A DNA stretch of 64,000 bases from Lachnospiraceae bacterium MA2020 (GTDB lineage: Bacteria > Bacillota > Clostridia > Lachnospirales > Lachnospiraceae). Position numbers and translations under genes: made by a program. The notes under the pieces are model-generated. The model saw only the letters and a list, made by a program, of their open reading frames with translations, did not search any database and was not told where the DNA came from. Within the stretch, counting starts at the first letter, position 1. Every line of letters begins with the position of its first letter. Below, piece by piece: positions 34,572 to 43,635 of this stretch. The stretch spans positions 45,258 through 109,257 of the forward strand of contig JQKK01000016.1 of NCBI GenBank assembly GCA_000746015.1, given 5' to 3'.

Positions 34572-35544
34572 CTTGTGTCTTAGCCTCTTCATCAAAATTA
34601 AGCCGCTTTTCCTCAACTACCAAAGGGCGATGCATGATTCGCGTATTAATATTTAAGATATATTCACCCATAAGTCCAATGAAAAACAGCTGCAGTGAAC
34701 CTATCAGGAATACACCGATGACCATCGGCGCATAACCTGCTGTAAAATGATGCCAGTCAGTAAGCTTAAGGAAGAGGTAAACAAGTGCAACAATAAAACT
34801 GAGGGCAGCAGATAAAAAGCCCACAAACGTAGCAACTCTCAAACCAACCTTTGTATACGATGTGATAGAAAGCATAGCCGCATCATATAGTGAATAAAAA
34901 TTATTGCTTGTCTTGCCCGAACGGCGCTTTGGCTGTTCAAACAATATATCCTTTCGCTTGAACTCATACTCCGCAACGATTCCTCTAAGGAAAGGTATCG
35001 GATCATCAAGCTGTCTTATCAGGTCTATAAAAGACTTGTCATAAAGTCCCGTACCTGTGAAGTTTTCAATAAACTTAACCGTTGACATATTGCGGATAAG
35101 CTTGTAATAGCACTTACGTAAAAAGAAGATCAGTCCGTTTTCCTTACTTGTAGACTTGATAGCACTGACTATCTTGTAGCCTTTCTCCCACTCCTCTACG
35201 TAACGTGGGATGAGCTCCGGCGGATCCTGGAAATCACAGCTCATGGAAATAGTCGCATCTCCCGTGGTCTGGCACATACCATAAAACGGTGAATTAAACT
35301 GTCCGAAATTAGTTACATTAAATATAGCCTTGATGTTGTGATTTCCATCGCAGAGCTCTTCAAGCTTCTCTCTTGTGCCATCTTCAGAATGGTTATCAAT
35401 GAAAAGAAGCTCATAATCATACTGCGGAAGGTCCTCTGTCATGATCTTTACGATAGTCTCGCTCATAGGGCCGACATTATCGACCTCATTAAAGCAAGGG
35501 ATCATGATACTTATTTTTTTTCTTCGTGTAATCTTTTCTCTCAT
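34540..35544 (-). CDS. GtrB/DPM-like polyprenyl-phosphate glycosyltransferase
   Basis: 334 residues: GT2 domain (SIMIPCFNEVDNV, ELLFIDNHSEDGT, ATISMSCDFQDPPELI with the catalytic Asp cluster) followed by two C-terminal membrane helices (about 235-305). This architecture makes undecaprenyl-phosphate-linked sugars for GT-C enzymes. The GT39-like protein and the two YfhO-type proteins in the same operon are likely users. It starts 4 bases after the stop of the TPP enzyme gene. Confidence 0.8.
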   Translation of the reverse strand: MREKITRRKKISIMIPCFNEVDNVGPMSETIVKIMTEDLPQYDYELLFIDNHSEDGTREKLEELCDGNHNIKAIFNVTNFGQFNSPFYGMCQTTGDATISMSCDFQDPPELIPRYVEEWEKGYKIVSAIKSTSKENGLIFFLRKCYYKLIRNMSTVKFIENFTGTGLYDKSFIDLIRQLDDPIPFLRGIVAEYEFKRKDILFEQPKRRSGKTSNNFYSLYDAAMLSITSYTKVGLRVATFVGFLSAALSFIVALVYLFLKLTDWHHFTAGYAPMVIGVFLIGSLQLFFIGLMGEYILNINTRIMHRPLVVEEKRLNFDEEAKTQDESERTISDK

Positions 35545-35548
35545 AATC

Positions 35549-37351
35549 TCAAATTCGCTGCGCTTCTGCCTTTACAGCCTCATACTCCTCTTTTGGAAGG
35601 AATGGGAACATATCGTCACATGCAGCAGATGTGATCGTACCATCAGGATGAACCTTTGATGAAAGCTTAGGCTCAAAATTCTGCTGAGGATCAACGACCG
35701 CTTCACAGAATACAGGGCCATCCATCTCAAGTACTTTATCAACCTGTTTATCCAGTTTCTCAAGTGTATCTATCTTAACATAAGGCATACCAAAAGATTT
35801 TGCAAGCTTTTCAAATGAAGGGAAACCAACTCCGCTGTCAGAATCGATACCAACATATGGTCTGCCGTGGAAAAGATTAGTCTGTGTCTGCCTGATAGAA
35901 TGATATCCATTGTTATTAAGCAGGAACAGCTTTACATTTAAATTATTCTGTACAGCTGTAGCAAGCTCCTGCATATTCATCATGAAGCTGCCGTCGCCAT
36001 CAACGCATACTACTCTCTTGCCTTTACGTGCAACTGCTGCACCGAGCGCTGCAGGATAGCCATATCCCATTGAAGCACTGCCTGAGTTGGTAAACATTCT
36101 CTCGCCCTTTTTCACATGGAAAGCCTGAAAAGTCTGAACGCATGCAGCACCGTTACCGCACACGATAACATCTCCATCCCCAAGTCTCTCTGAAAGTCCC
36201 CTAAGGAATGGATAAGGATTCATAGGCTTTGGCACTTCAGAATAGCGTGGAAGTACTGCAGGATAGCGCTTATTGATGTTTCTGCACCATGCAAGCCACT
36301 CAGCATGATTGCCTACTTCTTCTTCAACACAGTTGGCAAGGCTGCGGCAAACATCCTTTACATCGGCATGTATCGGCATATCAATATTTACCGTAGGCTT
36401 TGCAAGCTCATTTTTATCAATATCAACCATGATCTTATAGGCATCCTGCGCAAACTGATGCTTATTATAGCTGATGATCCTTATATTCATGCGGCAGCCA
36501 AGTACCAAAAGCAGATCCGCATTCTGCACAACAAAGTTGCCTCCGCGTGTACCTACTGTACCCGGAAGTCCTGCAAAGTACTGATTTTCTTCCCAAAGAA
36601 GGTCATTTGCATTCCATGCAACAACTACCGGTATCTTCAGTGAGTTTGTACACTCAAGGAACTCCTTGTAAGCATCTCCCTGTCTGATGCCCTCACCTGC
36701 CAGAATAACCGGTCTTCTTGACTCTCTGATCTTTTCAAGGATCTTGTCAGTATATGACTTATCATAGTGTGGGCACTCAATAGCTGCAGTATTACGTGAC
36801 TCAAAGCCTGTAAGCTCGTCTGGATAAACTGTAGCAGCCTGAATATCGAGCGGAACATCGATCCATACAGGACCTTTTCTTCCATTATTTGCCAAAAACC
36901 ATGCCTTCTCAAGCTGGAATCTGATCTCATTAGGATTCGTGACCATGCAGGCATTCTTTGTAATATGCTGCACCATATCTACGATCTGGCATTCCTGATC
37001 GCCAAGCTGACGAAGAGGAACATCTGTAGACCATACTGTAGTCTCTCTCTTTGCCTGACCTGAAAAGATAAGCATCGGGATGGAATCAACCCATGCTCCA
37101 AACACTCCCGAAATAGCATTAGTTGCTCCCGGTCCTGCTGTCACACAGACCGCTGAGCATCTTCCGGTAAGACGTCCGTATGCTTCAGCCATCATTGTAG
37201 TAGCCTGCTCATTATGATTGTAAGTACAATGCAGCCCCTCATGATGACCGAAAGAGTCATTCATATGCATGGCTCCGCCGCCCGTAATTGTAAATATGTC
37301 TGTAACTCCATGTGCTACCAAAAACTCGGCAATATAATCTGAAATCTTCAT
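35549..37351 (-). CDS. TPP-dependent carboligase, YerE / acetolactate-synthase-like
   Basis: 600 residues of the acetohydroxyacid synthase superfamily: N-terminal TPP domain with catalytic Glu48 (NHNEQAT), central domain, C-terminal TPP-binding GDGSFMMNMQELATA..NNNGYHSIRQTQ. No ilv genes are nearby. The locus has rfbF, rfbG and rfbH for CDP-4-keto-3,6-dideoxyglucose, which is the substrate of Yersinia YerE, a TPP enzyme that adds a two-carbon unit from pyruvate to C4 (yersiniose pathway). That is the best role here (inference from context). AGGGGG lies 6 bases before the ATG. A structured element (37379-37453) sits in its leader. Confidence 0.7.
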   Translation of the reverse strand: MKISDYIAEFLVAHGVTDIFTITGGGAMHMNDSFGHHEGLHCTYNHNEQATTMMAEAYGRLTGRCSAVCVTAGPGATNAISGVFGAWVDSIPMLIFSGQAKRETTVWSTDVPLRQLGDQECQIVDMVQHITKNACMVTNPNEIRFQLEKAWFLANNGRKGPVWIDVPLDIQAATVYPDELTGFESRNTAAIECPHYDKSYTDKILEKIRESRRPVILAGEGIRQGDAYKEFLECTNSLKIPVVVAWNANDLLWEENQYFAGLPGTVGTRGGNFVVQNADLLLVLGCRMNIRIISYNKHQFAQDAYKIMVDIDKNELAKPTVNIDMPIHADVKDVCRSLANCVEEEVGNHAEWLAWCRNINKRYPAVLPRYSEVPKPMNPYPFLRGLSERLGDGDVIVCGNGAACVQTFQAFHVKKGERMFTNSGSASMGYGYPAALGAAVARKGKRVVCVDGDGSFMMNMQELATAVQNNLNVKLFLLNNNGYHSIRQTQTNLFHGRPYVGIDSDSGVGFPSFEKLAKSFGMPYVKIDTLEKLDKQVDKVLEMDGPVFCEAVVDPQQNFEPKLSSKVHPDGTITSAACDDMFPFLPKEEYEAVKAEAQRI

Positions 37352-37378
37352 CTCTGCCCCCTGGCTTTCTTAGTTTTA

Positions 37379-37453
37379 TGGTAAACGACAATAGTCGTTT
37401 ACCAGCGCCAGATGCACGCTGCGCAGCAGCAATTACATTTTGCATCTGTGTGC
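37379..37453 (-). repeat. Structured intergenic element, copy 1
   Basis: Two adjacent hairpins upstream of the TPP enzyme. First: an 11-bp perfect stem, 37379-37389 with 37394-37404, containing GTAAACGA. Second: outer stem 37405-37416 with 37441-37453 (GCGC, one bulge, then CAGATGCA), enclosing a small GC-rich hairpin at 37418-37427 and an AT-rich unpaired side. The end of the YfhO-type gene (stop at 37433) lies inside it. The same architecture with different stem bases occurs at 45251-45329. Confidence 0.6.
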
Positions 37454-40186
37454 ATTTATTATGGTGTTATATAACTCTATGATAATAAAGAGTATGATAC
37501 CTGCGATACTTAAGTAAAATCCTGTCATAAGATAAGGTGTTTCATATACAAGTCTGATATCATGACTGCCTTTGCCTATCTCAAGTGCCATGTACATAAC
37601 ATTAGCCTGCTTGAGCTCAGTTTCTTTTCCGTCAACATATGCCGTCCAACCTTCTGAATAAGGAATGGAAAAAGCAAGCAGTCTGTCGCCATCAACATCA
37701 ATCTTTGCAGTAACCGTGTTCATGCCTATCACTTCATCCGTAACCATTTCACGTGAGAGTGACTTTACTCCCTCTGTGATAGTCCCAACAGGCTGCACAA
37801 CAACATCTATGCTGTCAAAATCATACACACCTGCATTCTTAAAGTGTATCCTAAGCTCGCTGTCATCAGGCTCCTCAACATATCCAAGATTAGCAATAAA
37901 GTCATCCTGTCCACAGTAATATATATTCCTATGGTTCATATAGTTCACCGAGCTGTAACGCTCACCCATAGAAATAGCTATGTTGCTTGATGTCTTTTTT
38001 CTTCCCTTAAAATCCACCGAGCAAACATTATCTCTCTCGATCGGAGAAAGTGCTTTCCACTCTTCATCACTATACTGGCTTCGATCAGTTGTTCCTTCAA
38101 AATTGAGCCCCGTCATCACTACATAAAGCTCGCTGTCTTCAGCCTTATCTATATCAAGTACAGCAGATGCCCCATCTTTTGCAACATATATCTTACCATC
38201 TTTGATAGAAATATTACTATTCTCTTCTATACTACGCAATATACTCTTGCATGAAAAGCTAAAATCAGCTTTTTTAATAGAACTTTTATCAACGACCGCT
38301 CCATAAAGCATAGCTTCCTGCTTTTCTGGCGCTGTCATTTTCTCAAAATCCTCAGTGCTTACATAGCTGTCATATGCATATCCTATCGCAAGAGGTGTAT
38401 CTGCTTCATATGCATTTATCCTGCCGTCTGATGTATCAGCATACTTGCCCGTAGCCTTGTAGCCATAAGGCAGCGCCTTGTCATTTCCATCTTTTATAAG
38501 GAGATATCGCACACTCGAAAGCGCCTCAAGTATGCTCCTGCTGTCAAGGTTTTTGTACATGTAAGTACGCTCTGCATTGAGTGCCATATTGATAATAAAC
38601 TCCGGCACATAAGGCCCTGTCATACTGAGATAATAATTCGTTGTATATTTTCCTCTTATCTCTGAGCTATTGCGCTGGTACGGTGTATCATATTCCTCAA
38701 CCCTGTAAAATCCGGATGCATCACTTGTGATATCATCTGCATTTTTCTCGATCAGTATCTTATTGGCTTCCGAGAAATTAAGATATTCTTTCATACCACT
38801 ATCAATGCCATTCTCTGAAAATCTGAAATAAGCATTAACACTTACCCCGACTATCGCCATCATCGAAATCAATATACGTATATTATATTTTCGCTCTGAA
38901 GATACTGCCAACAGTATGATCATCACCTCTGCCACAAGCAAAGCACTTATCGACATATTTGCCTCTGATCTCGAAACAAAAGAAACAGAAGTAATTATAA
39001 CATATGCAAAAGCAGATATTACCAGGCAGATTCCCTGCTTATGAGTCAGCTTTTCAAACTCCGGAACCATTAGTGCCACGATGTATGCCACCAAAAGTCC
39101 CAGGCACCAGCTCCAACGGTTTGCCACATAAGCAAAGCCATTTAGTGCAAAGCCTGCAAAAGGTATCAGTGAAAAAGCTGCAAGTACTGCAAAACATATC
39201 TTTACCTTTTTGTATCTGCCTTTTAATGTAAATAAAAGAACGACCGACAAAAAACCAAGCGGTGTATATCCGTAAACCGTCCAGTCATAAGGTACGGTGT
39301 TTCCTGTAAAAGCTGTAAGATACTGTAAATAGTATTTTAGCGAATAAACCGGCTGTACTATCCTTTCTGCACTATATCTTGAGGAAGTTGCCATAGTCAT
39401 GACTGCTGGAAGCAGTATCAAAGCCGATGCCATCATAGCCGAAGCGCCGTACAGGATAAACTTGCCCATCGTCAGCGCAATATCCTTTATATCAAGCTTT
39501 TGCTGATTGATAAAGTACTTAAAAACCGCATATCCTATTGCCAGAACAACGATCATATACAGGAAATAGAAATTGCTGATAGCCGCACCTGTCAGTGCAA
39601 GTATAAATGGAGCCGGATTTTTCTTTTCCAAAACCCTGTCTACTCCATATAAAACATATGGAAACCAAAGCAACGGTACCATAAAGCAGTATTGGTGCAG
39701 ACAATAAAAAATGCCCCATACCGAAAAGCAATAGACTATTGCGCCAATAATACTGCCGAGCCTGCCTGCCTTGTGATGCCGCATAAAAAGCAGCGCACCT
39801 AAACCTGCACAGTAAAGCTTGATAAAATAAAGCACACAGTAAAACTTATCCATGTGTGCCTCCGGTACTATCACCGTAAGCAGTGTGAACGGATCACCAA
39901 GTCCATAGTAATGCATAGTGGTAAACACGTCTGCACCAAAACCTATAGACATATCCCACATCGGTATAACAAGCCCATGCCCCGCCATCAGCTCATGCAG
40001 AATCGACTTAAAAAATCTGCTGCAATAGAGCATGGCAAGATAGTGCTGTGCAAGACCATCACCCTCCCAGATAATGGTCTTATGATTATAGAGAAAGTAC
40101 CAAAAGCACAGAAGAAACACAAATGCAAATACGGCACTGTAGCTCAGCAGCAAAGCATATTTCTTTTTCTTAATTCTTTCTATCAT
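37433..40186 (-). CDS. YfhO-type GT-C membrane glycosyltransferase, copy 2
   Basis: 917 residues: about 12-14 membrane helices in the first 480, then a large extracytoplasmic domain and a final membrane helix (about 885-905). It matches the YfhO family: KTIIWEGDGLAQHYLAMLYCSRF, PMWDMSIGFGADVFTTMHYYGLGDPF with acidic loop residues, and late FSIPYSEGWTAYVDGKE and GKGSHDIRLVYETP. YfhO proteins are GT-C-like and glycosylate lipoteichoic acid or other envelope glycans from lipid-phosphate sugars. It overlaps its tandem paralogue by ATGA. Two copies suggest two positions or sugars. Confidence 0.85.
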   Translation of the reverse strand: MIERIKKKKYALLLSYSAVFAFVFLLCFWYFLYNHKTIIWEGDGLAQHYLAMLYCSRFFKSILHELMAGHGLVIPMWDMSIGFGADVFTTMHYYGLGDPFTLLTVIVPEAHMDKFYCVLYFIKLYCAGLGALLFMRHHKAGRLGSIIGAIVYCFSVWGIFYCLHQYCFMVPLLWFPYVLYGVDRVLEKKNPAPFILALTGAAISNFYFLYMIVVLAIGYAVFKYFINQQKLDIKDIALTMGKFILYGASAMMASALILLPAVMTMATSSRYSAERIVQPVYSLKYYLQYLTAFTGNTVPYDWTVYGYTPLGFLSVVLLFTLKGRYKKVKICFAVLAAFSLIPFAGFALNGFAYVANRWSWCLGLLVAYIVALMVPEFEKLTHKQGICLVISAFAYVIITSVSFVSRSEANMSISALLVAEVMIILLAVSSERKYNIRILISMMAIVGVSVNAYFRFSENGIDSGMKEYLNFSEANKILIEKNADDITSDASGFYRVEEYDTPYQRNSSEIRGKYTTNYYLSMTGPYVPEFIINMALNAERTYMYKNLDSRSILEALSSVRYLLIKDGNDKALPYGYKATGKYADTSDGRINAYEADTPLAIGYAYDSYVSTEDFEKMTAPEKQEAMLYGAVVDKSSIKKADFSFSCKSILRSIEENSNISIKDGKIYVAKDGASAVLDIDKAEDSELYVVMTGLNFEGTTDRSQYSDEEWKALSPIERDNVCSVDFKGRKKTSSNIAISMGERYSSVNYMNHRNIYYCGQDDFIANLGYVEEPDDSELRIHFKNAGVYDFDSIDVVVQPVGTITEGVKSLSREMVTDEVIGMNTVTAKIDVDGDRLLAFSIPYSEGWTAYVDGKETELKQANVMYMALEIGKGSHDIRLVYETPYLMTGFYLSIAGIILFIIIELYNTIINAHRCKM

Positions 40187-42969
40187 CCCATGACCTTTTT
40201 TGAATCAAAAAATAACCTAGTAAAAATTCTAACAGCAACAATAACTGCAAGCATCAAAACTCCAAACATTGTAAGCCATGCGCCTGTTCTGAGCATAGGT
40301 GTCTCATATCTGAGCTCGATATGATGATTGCCCTCTTCAAGCTCAAGTGCCATATACATGATATTGCAGCGCTTTATCTCAGCTCTCTGCCCATCTACAA
40401 AAGCATGCCAGCCGTCCGAATAAGGTATTGAAAGAGCCAGTATCTTCTTTTCATCAAGAGAGATCCTGCCTGTAACATTATTCAGTCCAATTTCAACATC
40501 GGTAAGAGTATCCTCGCCAAGAGCCTCGATGCCTTCTTTGATACCTTCAACCGGTCTGCTCACTACCTCCAGACTTTCATAGGTATATATTCCCGGCTTT
40601 CTAAAGCTTATTGTCACCTCTTTTGGTGCCGTCTCATAATAGCCTATGTTAACAAGGAAATCAGATCTTCCACAGTAAAAATCAGCTCCCGGAGCATATA
40701 CTTCAACGATTTTGCTCACATCTCCTGCTGTCACAAGCATGCTCGATGTGTTGCCCGGATGATCATAAATATCCTCAGCCTTTACATTGTTCTTCTGATA
40801 CTCTGTCAGATTAGCCCATTCACCGCTATCATAAGTGTCGCTTGCCTTGAGCCCTTTATACTTAAGACCTTTGAATATAACATAAGTCTCAGCATTTTCA
40901 GCAGCATCTATTTTTAATGTAACAGTTGCATTGCGTCTTACATAGAACTGCCCATCAGAAACCTCTATTCCACCTTTGCTCTCAACCGCTTCAAGTGCAT
41001 TTACTGCATTAGAAGATATCTCAGCTTTCTCAAAAATGCTGTTATCAACAACAGCTCCATTTAGCATTGCATCTGCTCTTGTAACCACATCCATCTCATT
41101 AAAGTCACTCAGAGGCACATACTTAGAATAAGTATATCCAAGCGGAAGGGCCTTGTCAGCCGCATAGAGCTTTATATTGCCCATTGGAGTATCGCCTTCT
41201 GTGACCTCATTTCTGTAATTAAACGGAAGCTCAGCCTCAGCACCATTTCCTACAAAGAAATACTTTACCGAAGCCAATGCTTCAAGAATACTTCTCGACT
41301 CAACACCCTCGTAGTCATAGTCTTTTGGCCAGTTTAAGTAAAGCTTATTGATAAACTCAGAAATATTCGGATTTGTGATAGAGTGATAAAACTGTGTCCC
41401 GTAGCTGCCCCTCTGTATACTGCTGTTCTGAGTGGTGTCAAGACCAGCTTCTTCTGTCCTGTAGAAATCACTGCTATCTGACAAAAGCATATCAGAATTT
41501 TCTTCCTTCAGCTTTTTGTCTGCTTCGTTAATATTTAAAAACTCATTCAGCCACTCGCCATCATCATACTTAACAGACTGCTTGTAATAGGCATTAATTG
41601 CAAGACCAAATACTAAAACACCTACAATTGCAGCCCTATAAACTCTTAGGTCGATCTTATCTATATCAACAACCAGTAAGACTGCTGAGATCAGCATAAG
41701 TACACATGCAGAAGCCATAGTCTGCTCAGAGCGTGCTGATACGCACATAAAATATGCTGCCGCGCCCACGATCAATGAAATAGCAATCTTACGCTTCTCT
41801 CCATTTTCTGCACTTTTCATATCATCGATCACTCTCGACACGATAAAGCCGACAGTCATCGCATAAGCCCATATCCAGCGATTTACCACATAGGCAAAAC
41901 CGTTGAGCGCAAAACCTCCAAACGGGATAACTGCAAATAAAGTAAGTATCCCAAACACTATCATCTCGCGCCTGTACTTCTTAAATCTGATAGCGCCAAA
42001 TATAACCGCGATCAGACCCACCGCTGTGTATCCCATCAATGTCCATGAGCCCGGATTGAGCATATTTGTGAATCCAGCGATAAACTTCAGATAATAATCC
42101 CAGTAATATAGTATCCTTACTGAAGTTTTCTCTGACGCTTCAAATCTTGCTGAAGTCATCATGACTCTGAGAATTGGTAAAAGTATCACTGCTGATATCA
42201 AAAATGAATTCAGGCCATATATTGCAAACTTACCGATGGTTAATGCAAAGGTCTTGATCTTAAAACCTCTGTTTATGCAGAAATACCTAAAAAGTGCATA
42301 CATAAATGCAAGAGCGATCTCCATATAAAAGAAATAAAAATTGCTCATTGCCGCAATAGATGTAAACACTATAAAAAGTACCGGACTCTTGCCTTCAAAT
42401 ATCTTGTCGATCCCCAGCAATATCAATGGGAACCACACTAAAGGTGCCACAAAGAACGGGTGCATGAGCCCAAGTACCAACGAATAAGCAGAAAAAACAT
42501 AAATAAAAGAGCCTACCAAAGTAGGAAATCTCTTATTGCCATGCCAAAATGAAAACGCTGAAAAAGAAAGGCCTGCAAGATAAAGTCTAAAAACATATAG
42601 TAGACAATAAAAATACTGGCAAAGCCTTTCCGGCACAAGTCCCACAAGCAAAGCAAGCGGGTCACCTATCGCATAATAATGAAAAGTAGTGATAATATCA
42701 GAGCCATACCCAATGGTGAAATCCCACATCGGCAATTCAAAACGATGCTCGCGAATGAGAGTTCCTGCTATCTGTCTCAGATATTTTCCGTAGTAAAGGA
42801 TAGCATTATAATGCTGCTTCAAGCCATCCTGATACCATATGATAGTCTTGCGATACATAACAAATCTGCCAAGTACCACAGCTGCTACCAACGCAAACAT
42901 CGCGGTATAGCATATAAAATACGAAATTTTCTTTTTCTTAAAGGAATTCCAAAATTCAAGCATAATCAC
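40183..42969 (-). CDS. YfhO-type GT-C membrane glycosyltransferase, copy 1
   Basis: 928-residue paralogue of the next gene, same membrane topology and signature stretches (KTIIWYQDGLKQHYNAILYYGKYL, PMWDFTIGYGSDIITTFHYYAIGDPL, SIPYSDGWHAFVDGQ, GNHHIELRYETP). Predicted outer-face glycosyltransferase using a polyprenyl-phosphate sugar. The start is either the GTG at 42969 (GAGAAAG 7 bases upstream) or the ATG two codons later. It begins 12 bases after the HAD hydrolase gene. Confidence 0.85.
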   Translation of the reverse strand: MIMLEFWNSFKKKKISYFICYTAMFALVAAVVLGRFVMYRKTIIWYQDGLKQHYNAILYYGKYLRQIAGTLIREHRFELPMWDFTIGYGSDIITTFHYYAIGDPLALLVGLVPERLCQYFYCLLYVFRLYLAGLSFSAFSFWHGNKRFPTLVGSFIYVFSAYSLVLGLMHPFFVAPLVWFPLILLGIDKIFEGKSPVLFIVFTSIAAMSNFYFFYMEIALAFMYALFRYFCINRGFKIKTFALTIGKFAIYGLNSFLISAVILLPILRVMMTSARFEASEKTSVRILYYWDYYLKFIAGFTNMLNPGSWTLMGYTAVGLIAVIFGAIRFKKYRREMIVFGILTLFAVIPFGGFALNGFAYVVNRWIWAYAMTVGFIVSRVIDDMKSAENGEKRKIAISLIVGAAAYFMCVSARSEQTMASACVLMLISAVLLVVDIDKIDLRVYRAAIVGVLVFGLAINAYYKQSVKYDDGEWLNEFLNINEADKKLKEENSDMLLSDSSDFYRTEEAGLDTTQNSSIQRGSYGTQFYHSITNPNISEFINKLYLNWPKDYDYEGVESRSILEALASVKYFFVGNGAEAELPFNYRNEVTEGDTPMGNIKLYAADKALPLGYTYSKYVPLSDFNEMDVVTRADAMLNGAVVDNSIFEKAEISSNAVNALEAVESKGGIEVSDGQFYVRRNATVTLKIDAAENAETYVIFKGLKYKGLKASDTYDSGEWANLTEYQKNNVKAEDIYDHPGNTSSMLVTAGDVSKIVEVYAPGADFYCGRSDFLVNIGYYETAPKEVTISFRKPGIYTYESLEVVSRPVEGIKEGIEALGEDTLTDVEIGLNNVTGRISLDEKKILALSIPYSDGWHAFVDGQRAEIKRCNIMYMALELEEGNHHIELRYETPMLRTGAWLTMFGVLMLAVIVAVRIFTRLFFDSKKVMG

Positions 42970-42981
42970 AATCGATCTTTC

Positions 42982-43635
42982 TCAGCAAAAGAAGTCCGCA
43001 ATCTCATCTGCGCTCTTCGCTGTACCAATATTGGCATACTCTGCCACATCAGATTCAGTGCGAAAACCGTATCCGTAGGTTACGCCTAAGAACTTGCAAC
43101 CTGCCTTTTCAGCTCCCATGGCATCAAAAACAGTATCACCTATCATCACAGCATCATCAAGATCCACTCCAACCTCATCAAGACATATCTTAATAATATC
43201 TGACTTGGAAAGATTGTCCCTTGCATCAGTTCCGTGAATGCTGTCAAAAAGATCCTCTACGCCATAGTGCTTACAGATACGCTTTACCATATCTTCCTTC
43301 TTGAGCGATGCAACACAAAGCTTTACACCCTCGGCGCGAAGCGATTCAAGAGTCTCTCTCATGCCATCATAAAGATCGCACACGATAACATAGTCCTTTT
43401 CTCTATAGTACTTTCTGAAAACATCAGCAGCCTCTATTGCTTCAGCCTCACTAATCCCGTAAAAGCGCTCTATAGTCTTCTGTATAGGAGGACCGATGAA
43501 CTGATCTTCCTCCTCTGGCTCAAGTTCCTTGAGTCCATAATCTCTTATTGCTTCTTTAAGCGCACCAATGACGCCCTTTTTGGTATCAAAAAGGGTGCCA
43601 TCCATATCCAGCAACGCTGCCTTATACTGTTTCAT
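42982..43635 (-). CDS. HAD-superfamily phosphatase (phosphoglycolate phosphatase-like)
   Basis: 217 residues with the four HAD motifs: Asp10-x-Asp12-x-Thr14 (LLDMDGTLFDT), a serine in LCVASLKKED, the conserved lysine (LSKSDIIK) and MIGDTVFDAMGAEKAG. Cap-type sequence between motifs I and II resembles Gph/PgmB relatives. The ATG at 43635 overlaps the preceding gene by 14 bases, and GAGGT lies 6 bases upstream. In this operon it may dephosphorylate a sugar or aldol product made by its neighbours; the substrate is unknown. Confidence 0.8.
   Translation of the reverse strand: MKQYKAALLDMDGTLFDTKKGVIGALKEAIRDYGLKELEPEEEDQFIGPPIQKTIERFYGISEAEAIEAADVFRKYYREKDYVIVCDLYDGMRETLESLRAEGVKLCVASLKKEDMVKRICKHYGVEDLFDSIHGTDARDNLSKSDIIKICLDEVGVDLDDAVMIGDTVFDAMGAEKAGCKFLGVTYGYGFRTESDVAEYANIGTAKSADEIADFFC

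Noticed and set aside
35549..37351. ilvB (branched-chain amino acid acetolactate synthase)
   Set aside because: No ilvN, ilvC or ilvD nearby; operon context is CDP-dideoxysugar synthesis, so a YerE-like role fits better.
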